From an uncultured Oscillospiraceae bacterium (GTDB lineage: Bacteria > Bacillota_A > Clostridia > Oscillospirales > Oscillospiraceae), in NCBI GenBank assembly GCA_944387745.1, contig CALXGD010000152.1, positions 1 through 9,169 on the forward strand: a stretch of DNA of 9,169 bases. Direction: 5' to 3'. Position numbers and translations under genes: made by a program. This document shows, piece after piece, positions 6,103 through 9,169 of the stretch (positions are counted from its first letter, which is position 1; every line of letters starts with the position of its first letter). The notes under the pieces were generated by a model. It searched no databases. It was not told where the DNA came from and worked only from the letters and a program-made list of their open reading frames with translations.

Positions 6103-6858
6103 TCAGTCGTAGTAGTACCGCCAGCCGGCTGCTGTACGGATGCGGCGCACAGGGGTGTGAAAGACCTGCTCCAGAAGCCCGGAGTCAAACAGCTCCTCCG
6201 GTGTGCCGGTTTGGAGTAACTGTCCCCCATCCAGCACGGCCGCCCTATGGGCAAAGCGCAGGGCTAGACACAGGTCGTGGAGGACCAGCACCACTGCCTT
6301 GCCCTCTTGGGCCAGGGCCTGGGAAAAGTTCATCAGGTCCAGCTGGTGCTGGATGTCTAGGTAGGTGGTGGGCTCGTCCATGAGGATTGTTTCCGTGTCC
6401 TGGGCCAGAGCCATAGCCAGGTAGATCTTCTGCCGCTGGCCGCCGCTGAGAGTCTGGACGGAATGGGAGGCCAGGTCCCAGGCATCCGCCTGCTCCAGAG
6501 CTTTTTGGGCGGCGGCGTGGTCCTCCTGCCGATAGCGCCGGGGGTAGGAGAGATAGGGAAAGCGCCCATGGAGCACCATATGGTAGGCAGTGATGTTGGG
6601 CACGCTCCGGGACTGGGGCAGATAGGTGATCTGCTGGGCCAGCTGCCGCCGGGAGAGGCGGGCGATGGGGACGCCGCCCAGAAAAATGTTTCCCTGAGAG
6701 AGGGGCTGCAGGCCGGCGGTGACCCGGAGCAGGGTGCTCTTTCCGCAGCCGTTGGGCCCCAGAAGGGTCAGCACCTCTCCGGGGTGCAGCTCCAGCGTGA
6801 TGTCCTGGAGGACGGGCGGACCGCCATAGCCCGCAGTCACATGGTCGAGACGGATCAC
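6103..6858 (-). CDS. ABC transporter ATP-binding protein, FecE/FepC type (251 aa)
   Basis: This is the ATPase of an importer for iron complexes, corrinoids or similar chelates. Walker A is GPNGCGKST (34-42), the signature LSGGQ is at 137-141, Walker B is ILMDEP (158-163) followed by an unusual TTYLD in place of the common TSHLD, and the switch histidine is H194 (VLHD). The Q-loop context YLPQS also fits. The start is the GTG at 6858: GGGGAGG lies nine bases upstream, and the GTG overlaps the permease stop as GTGA. A longer TTG reading from 6894 has no ribosome binding site. The protein works on the inner face of the membrane with the permease encoded just before it. Its stop codon forms part of the ribosome binding site region of the next gene, which couples transport to tetrapyrrole synthesis. 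Confidence 0.93.
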   Translation of the reverse strand: MIRLDHVTAGYGGPPVLQDITLELHPGEVLTLLGPNGCGKSTLLRVTAGLQPLSQGNIFLGGVPIARLSRRQLAQQITYLPQSRSVPNITAYHMVLHGRFPYLSYPRRYRQEDHAAAQKALEQADAWDLASHSVQTLSGGQRQKIYLAMALAQDTETILMDEPTTYLDIQHQLDLMNFSQALAQEGKAVVLVLHDLCLALRFAHRAAVLDGGQLLQTGTPEELFDSGLLEQVFHTPVRRIRTAAGWRYYYD

Positions 6859-7877
6859 CGGATACGCCCTCCCCTCTGCCGCAGGAGCAGCCAAATGAAG
6901 AAGGGGCCCCCCGCCAGGGACAGGACGATCCCCACCGGAACTTCATAGGGGGCGAACAACACCCTGGAGAGGATGTCGCACCCCGTCAGCAGGGCCGCGC
7001 CCCCCAGGGCGCAGGCGGCCAGCAGGGGGCGGCTGTCCTCTCCCACCACGCGGCGCATCATGTGGGGGACAATGAGGCCCACAAAGCCCAGCAGGCCCGC
7101 GAAGCTGACGGCCGCCCCCGCCAGGGCGGCGGCCAGTGCCAGCAAAATCAGCCGCAGGGGCTTGACCGGCAGGCCCAGGCTCTGGGCGGTCTCCCGCCCC
7201 AGAGTGAGAATATCCATCTCACTGCTCAGGGAGAACAGAGCAAGAAGAGCCAGGAGCGCCACCCAGAAGGCGGGGGCAATGCGGTCCAGGGACAGATTTT
7301 CCAGGCCGCCGATGCGGAAGTCGGTGTAGCTGAGCACTGCGTCCGGAATGAGAGTGACAACCGCGTCGATGCCGGCACTGAAGATATTGGACACCGCCAC
7401 TCCTGCCAGCACCAGGGTGATCGGGCTGGCCCCGGTTCTCTCCGCCAGGAACAGCACCAGCGCCACCCCCAGAAAAGCGCCCAGAAAGGCCGCCAGGGGG
7501 ACAAGGGCCACCGACTGGGGAAAGAGCGCACTCCACAGCACCACCGTCAGCCCCGCCCCGGAGTTCACCCCGATGATATTGGGGGCGGCCAGGGGGTTAT
7601 TCAGCACGCTCTGGATCACCGCCCCGGACACCGCCAGGGCCGCGCCCGCCAGCAGGCAGCCACAGGTGCGGGGCAGGCGGGCGTATAAAATGATCTGCTC
7701 CTCCACCGTGCCTCGCAGCCTGCCGAAGAGGGCCTGGGGCACCAGGGCGGGGGAGAGAAAGGTGGACCCCAGGCACAGGCTGAGTACGCCGGCGGCCAGG
7801 GCTAGCAGGAGCAGGACCAGCAGGACCCGCCCCGTCCGCCGTGAGTCAGGGATAGAGGATGTCCGCCAGTTTTTCAT
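6855..7877 (-). CDS. ABC transporter permease, FecCD/BtuC family (340 aa)
   Basis: An integral membrane permease with about nine or ten hydrophobic segments and normal family length. Typical family stretches are RLPRTCGCLLAGAALAVSGA (68-87), NNPLAAPNIIGVNSGAGL (93-110), the GFVGLIVPHMMRR segment (264-276) that contacts the ATPase, and VPVGIVLSLAGGPFFIWLLL near the end. It would form a homodimer that carries the substrate delivered by the lipoprotein. The ATG at 7877 lies inside the end of the lipoprotein gene (32-base overlap) with a G-rich GGGGGGAA site just upstream. The stop overlaps the ATPase start by four bases. Family members import iron siderophores, heme, corrinoids or other metal complexes, and the sequence alone does not say which. 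Confidence 0.93.
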   Translation of the reverse strand: MKNWRTSSIPDSRRTGRVLLVLLLLALAAGVLSLCLGSTFLSPALVPQALFGRLRGTVEEQIILYARLPRTCGCLLAGAALAVSGAVIQSVLNNPLAAPNIIGVNSGAGLTVVLWSALFPQSVALVPLAAFLGAFLGVALVLFLAERTGASPITLVLAGVAVSNIFSAGIDAVVTLIPDAVLSYTDFRIGGLENLSLDRIAPAFWVALLALLALFSLSSEMDILTLGRETAQSLGLPVKPLRLILLALAAALAGAAVSFAGLLGFVGLIVPHMMRRVVGEDSRPLLAACALGGAALLTGCDILSRVLFAPYEVPVGIVLSLAGGPFFIWLLLRQRGGRIR

Positions 7878-8850
7878 AAGATTCCCCCCAGCGCGCGTTT
7901 GGCTTCAGATTATAAAGCGAGTGTTCCAGTGTGTAGAAGTTGCCCTCCTGCACGGCGCGGAGGTTGGCCCAGGCGGGGTTTGTCAGAAGGGTTTTCTCCA
8001 GGGTCTCCTGGGCGTCTGAGGTGTCGGAGCCCTGGAGGACGGCGAAGATATAGTCCGGGTCGGCGGCCAGAATGGACTCCAGACTCAGATTCTCCAGCAG
8101 GCTCTCATCGCTGTCCGCCACATTGACGCAGCCCAGATCGGAGAGCATCTCCCCCAGGAGAAAGTCCCGGCTGCCCTTGATTTTACAGCTGGAGCCGGTG
8201 GCCCGAAGGGTGAGTACCGTGGGGGCAGAGCCGTCCTGTCTGGCCACTGCCGCCTCCACCTGCTCCTGCACATCCAGACCGTAGGTCTGGTAATTTTCCG
8301 GACAGCCAGTGAGGGTGGTACAGATCTCCAGCATGTTCAGATAGTCGTCGAAGCTCTGAATATCGAAGTAGGCGGTGGGAATGCCCACCTGGGCGAAGGT
8401 GTCCTCCAGCTCCAAATTGGAGGCGGTGTTGCAGCTGGCCAGGATCAGGTCTGGCTGGGCGGCCAGCAGTACCTCCAGATTGGGCTCCTTTACCGCACCC
8501 AGGTCGGCCGTCTCCCCCTGAAGAAGAATCTGGCTGAGCGTTGTGGCGTCATCATAGGTGCTGGAATCAAAGGAGGTCCAGGCGTCGTGGGCGGCTGCCA
8601 CCAGGCTGTCTCCACCCCCCGCTAGGCACCACACATCGGCAAAGCTGCCGATCATGGCGGCCACCCGCTGAGGGGACCTGGGAGCGGTGACGCTCCGCCC
8701 CAGGTCATCGGTGAAGGTATAGCTTTGGGAGCTGGGACTGGCGGACTGGGCGGGTTGACTAACCGCAGGAGACGACGGGCCTGCTCCGCCGGCGCAGGCG
8801 GTGAGAGACAGACTGATGAGGATGGCGGCGGCGAGACAGAGAGGCTTCAT
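7846..8850 (-). CDS. ABC transporter substrate-binding lipoprotein, FecB/BtuF type (334 aa)
   Basis: This is the extracellular receptor of the importer. It has a lipoprotein signal with the lipobox LTAC and modified Cys19. A Ser/Pro/Ala linker (20-42) follows, then a two-lobe binding domain of the iron-complex/cobalamin class: DDLGRSVTAPRSPQRVAA near 48, NLEVLLAAQPDLILASC and, late, LEHSLYNLKPNARW. The length is normal for the family. The ATG at 8850 is chosen because AAGGAG sits eight bases upstream. It is the first gene of the operon and overlaps the permease by 32 bases. Two features that could bear on ligand choice, an LTGCPEN segment and an acidic surface, are not diagnostic. Iron chelate, heme, corrinoid and other metal chelates all remain possible. 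Confidence 0.92.
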   Translation of the reverse strand: MKPLCLAAAILISLSLTACAGGAGPSSPAVSQPAQSASPSSQSYTFTDDLGRSVTAPRSPQRVAAMIGSFADVWCLAGGGDSLVAAAHDAWTSFDSSTYDDATTLSQILLQGETADLGAVKEPNLEVLLAAQPDLILASCNTASNLELEDTFAQVGIPTAYFDIQSFDDYLNMLEICTTLTGCPENYQTYGLDVQEQVEAAVARQDGSAPTVLTLRATGSSCKIKGSRDFLLGEMLSDLGCVNVADSDESLLENLSLESILAADPDYIFAVLQGSDTSDAQETLEKTLLTNPAWANLRAVQEGNFYTLEHSLYNLKPNARWGESYEKLADILYP

Positions 8851-8877
8851 GGCAATGGCTCCTTCGGAAAAAGTAGA

Positions 8878-8902
8878 GGGCTGGGAAGGTCAATTCCAGC
8901 CC
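8878..8902 (-). promoter_or_regulatory. Dyad between promoter and first operon gene
   Basis: GGGCTGG (8878-8884) and CCAGCCC (8896-8902) form a seven-pair GC-rich inverted repeat with an 11-base spacer. It starts immediately after the -10 box. In the minus direction it is followed by TCTACTTTTTCC, so in RNA it could act as a short attenuator. In DNA it is well placed for a repressor, for example a metal or heme sensor. Eleven bases of it recur in the leader of the 5'-nucleotidase gene. Confidence 0.4.
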
Positions 8903-8931
8903 AGTATATCACAAAACAAGGCTGTTCGCCA
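8903..8931 (-). promoter_or_regulatory. Probable extended -10 promoter of the transporter/siroheme operon
   Basis: On the minus strand TGATATACT (8911-8903) is an extended -10 element (TGn plus TATACT). The best -35 candidate at 17 bases, TGGCGA (8931-8926), matches only three of six positions, as is common for extended -10 promoters. Transcription would start close to 8896, about 45 bases before the ATG at 8850. Confidence 0.55.
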
Positions 8932-8943
8932 GAGCGGAAATGG

Positions 8944-8995
8944 GGAACCCCCGCCGGCAGAGGGGGAAAATCGGCCCTCTGCCAGCAGGGATTCC
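8944..8995 (-). other. 21-pair stem-loop, fully paired only as minus-strand RNA
   Basis: Bases 8944-8964 and 8975-8995 form a stem around a ten-base loop. As plus-strand sequence three positions are C-A mismatches (8948/8991, 8952/8987, 8955/8984). In minus-strand RNA all three become G-U pairs, so the stem closes completely (18 Watson-Crick plus three wobble pairs). This favours a transcribed structure reading toward the transporter operon or at the end of the gene to the right. There is no U-tract directly after it, so an ordinary terminator is doubtful. A small RNA, a leader element or a processed repeat are alternatives. Confidence 0.6.
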
Positions 8996-9048
8996 AACCA
9001 TGTAAGAAGGGGATCAGAAAGAAAATATCTTCTGAAACAAAGGAGATA

Positions 9049-9075
9049 GGGCTCTGCCCAAGGCTGACAGCAGCC
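9049..9075 (-). terminator. Two small tandem hairpins after the right-edge gene, weak terminator candidate
   Basis: In the minus direction, three bases after the stop codon, GGCTG/CAGCC (9075-9062, four-base loop) is followed by GGGC/GCCC (9059-9049, three-base loop) and then TATCTCCTTTGTTTC. The stems are short and the T-rich stretch is broken, so termination here is only possible, not clear. Confidence 0.3.
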
Positions 9076-9078
9076 GCC

Positions 9079-9169
9079 TCAGCAGGTGGCGCCGCCTTCC
9101 AGATGGAGGGGAGCGTCCAGAATGGCCTGCTTGCGCTCCATCACATCGCCAGCCTTCAGCTGGGAGATG
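9079..9169 (-). CDS. C-terminal end of an unidentified gene (partial)
   Basis: The last 29 codons of a minus-strand gene enter from the right edge and end at TGA (9081-9079). The readable tail is ISQLKAGDVM followed by ERKQAILDAP and LHLEGGATC, a mixed charged and hydrophobic sequence typical of a folded cytoplasmic protein. The frame is open to the window edge and shares the GC-rich style of the operon. I cannot name it from so short a piece. It lies 228 bases upstream of the transporter operon and is separated from it by a long stem-loop and a promoter, so it is probably a different transcription unit. Confidence 0.6.
   Translation of the reverse strand, partial: ISQLKAGDVMERKQAILDAPLHLEGGATC

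Noticed and set aside
7062..7688. Plus-strand open frame of 208 codons
   Set aside because: It is antisense to the permease and dominated by Gln, Gly, His and Arg. The minus strand carries an unmistakable FecCD permease.
8851..9078. Cobalamin riboswitch upstream of the operon
   Set aside because: Gene content made it worth looking for, but I could not find the B12-box type conserved core, and the likely promoter lies only about 45 bases from the start codon, leaving no room for it.

Overview
The window looks like a chromosomal segment of a GC-rich, gut-type Clostridia. An Oscillospiraceae-like relative is my best guess; this is inference from style, not a database match. Most of it is GC-rich. 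Genes have strong AGGAGG-type ribosome binding sites and frequent GTG starts, and the exported proteins carry Gram-positive signals: a lipobox and a LysM wall-binding domain. Every protein gene I can support lies on the minus strand. Only the tRNA at the left edge reads on the plus strand.

Reading in the direction of transcription (right to left): the right edge (9079-9169) holds the last 29 codons of an unidentified gene, followed by a leader region (8851-9078) with an unusual long RNA-type stem and a probable promoter. Next comes a tightly packed operon: a substrate-binding lipoprotein (7846-8850), a FecCD-type permease (6855-7877), its ATPase (6103-6858), a three-domain siroheme/precorrin-2 enzyme (3826-6090: precorrin-2 dehydrogenase, uroporphyrinogen-III methyltransferase and uroporphyrinogen-III synthase in one frame), and a CatA-like acetyltransferase (3255-3872). 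Neighbouring genes overlap or sit within 12 bases of each other, so they are probably co-transcribed and translationally coupled. The simplest joint reading is import of a metal chelate or tetrapyrrole linked to making siroheme or the corrin precursor from hydroxymethylbilane. The acetyltransferase's role is unknown.

After a 338-base gap with its own promoter comes a secreted UshA-like 5'-nucleotidase with a C-terminal LysM domain (914-2916). It is broken in this sequence by a one-base frameshift near 2094. A strong bidirectional terminator (846-879) closes it.

The left end (99-840) differs. It holds the 3' remnant of an unidentified coding region (630-833), then an AT-rich islet with one small membrane-anchored protein (237-515) that has its own promoter and terminator, and then a long bulged hairpin next to tRNA-Pro(GGG) at 22-98. 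An AT-rich orphan gene and a truncated fragment beside a tRNA suggest an old insertion site, but I found no attachment-site repeat, integrase or insertion-sequence ends in the window.

I see no CRISPR array, rRNA or complete mobile element. The most interesting points are the in-frame fusion that still encodes a perfect ribosome binding site at its internal junction, the coupling of a transporter to tetrapyrrole synthesis plus an acetyltransferase, and the 21-pair stem at 8944-8995 that closes fully only in minus-strand RNA.
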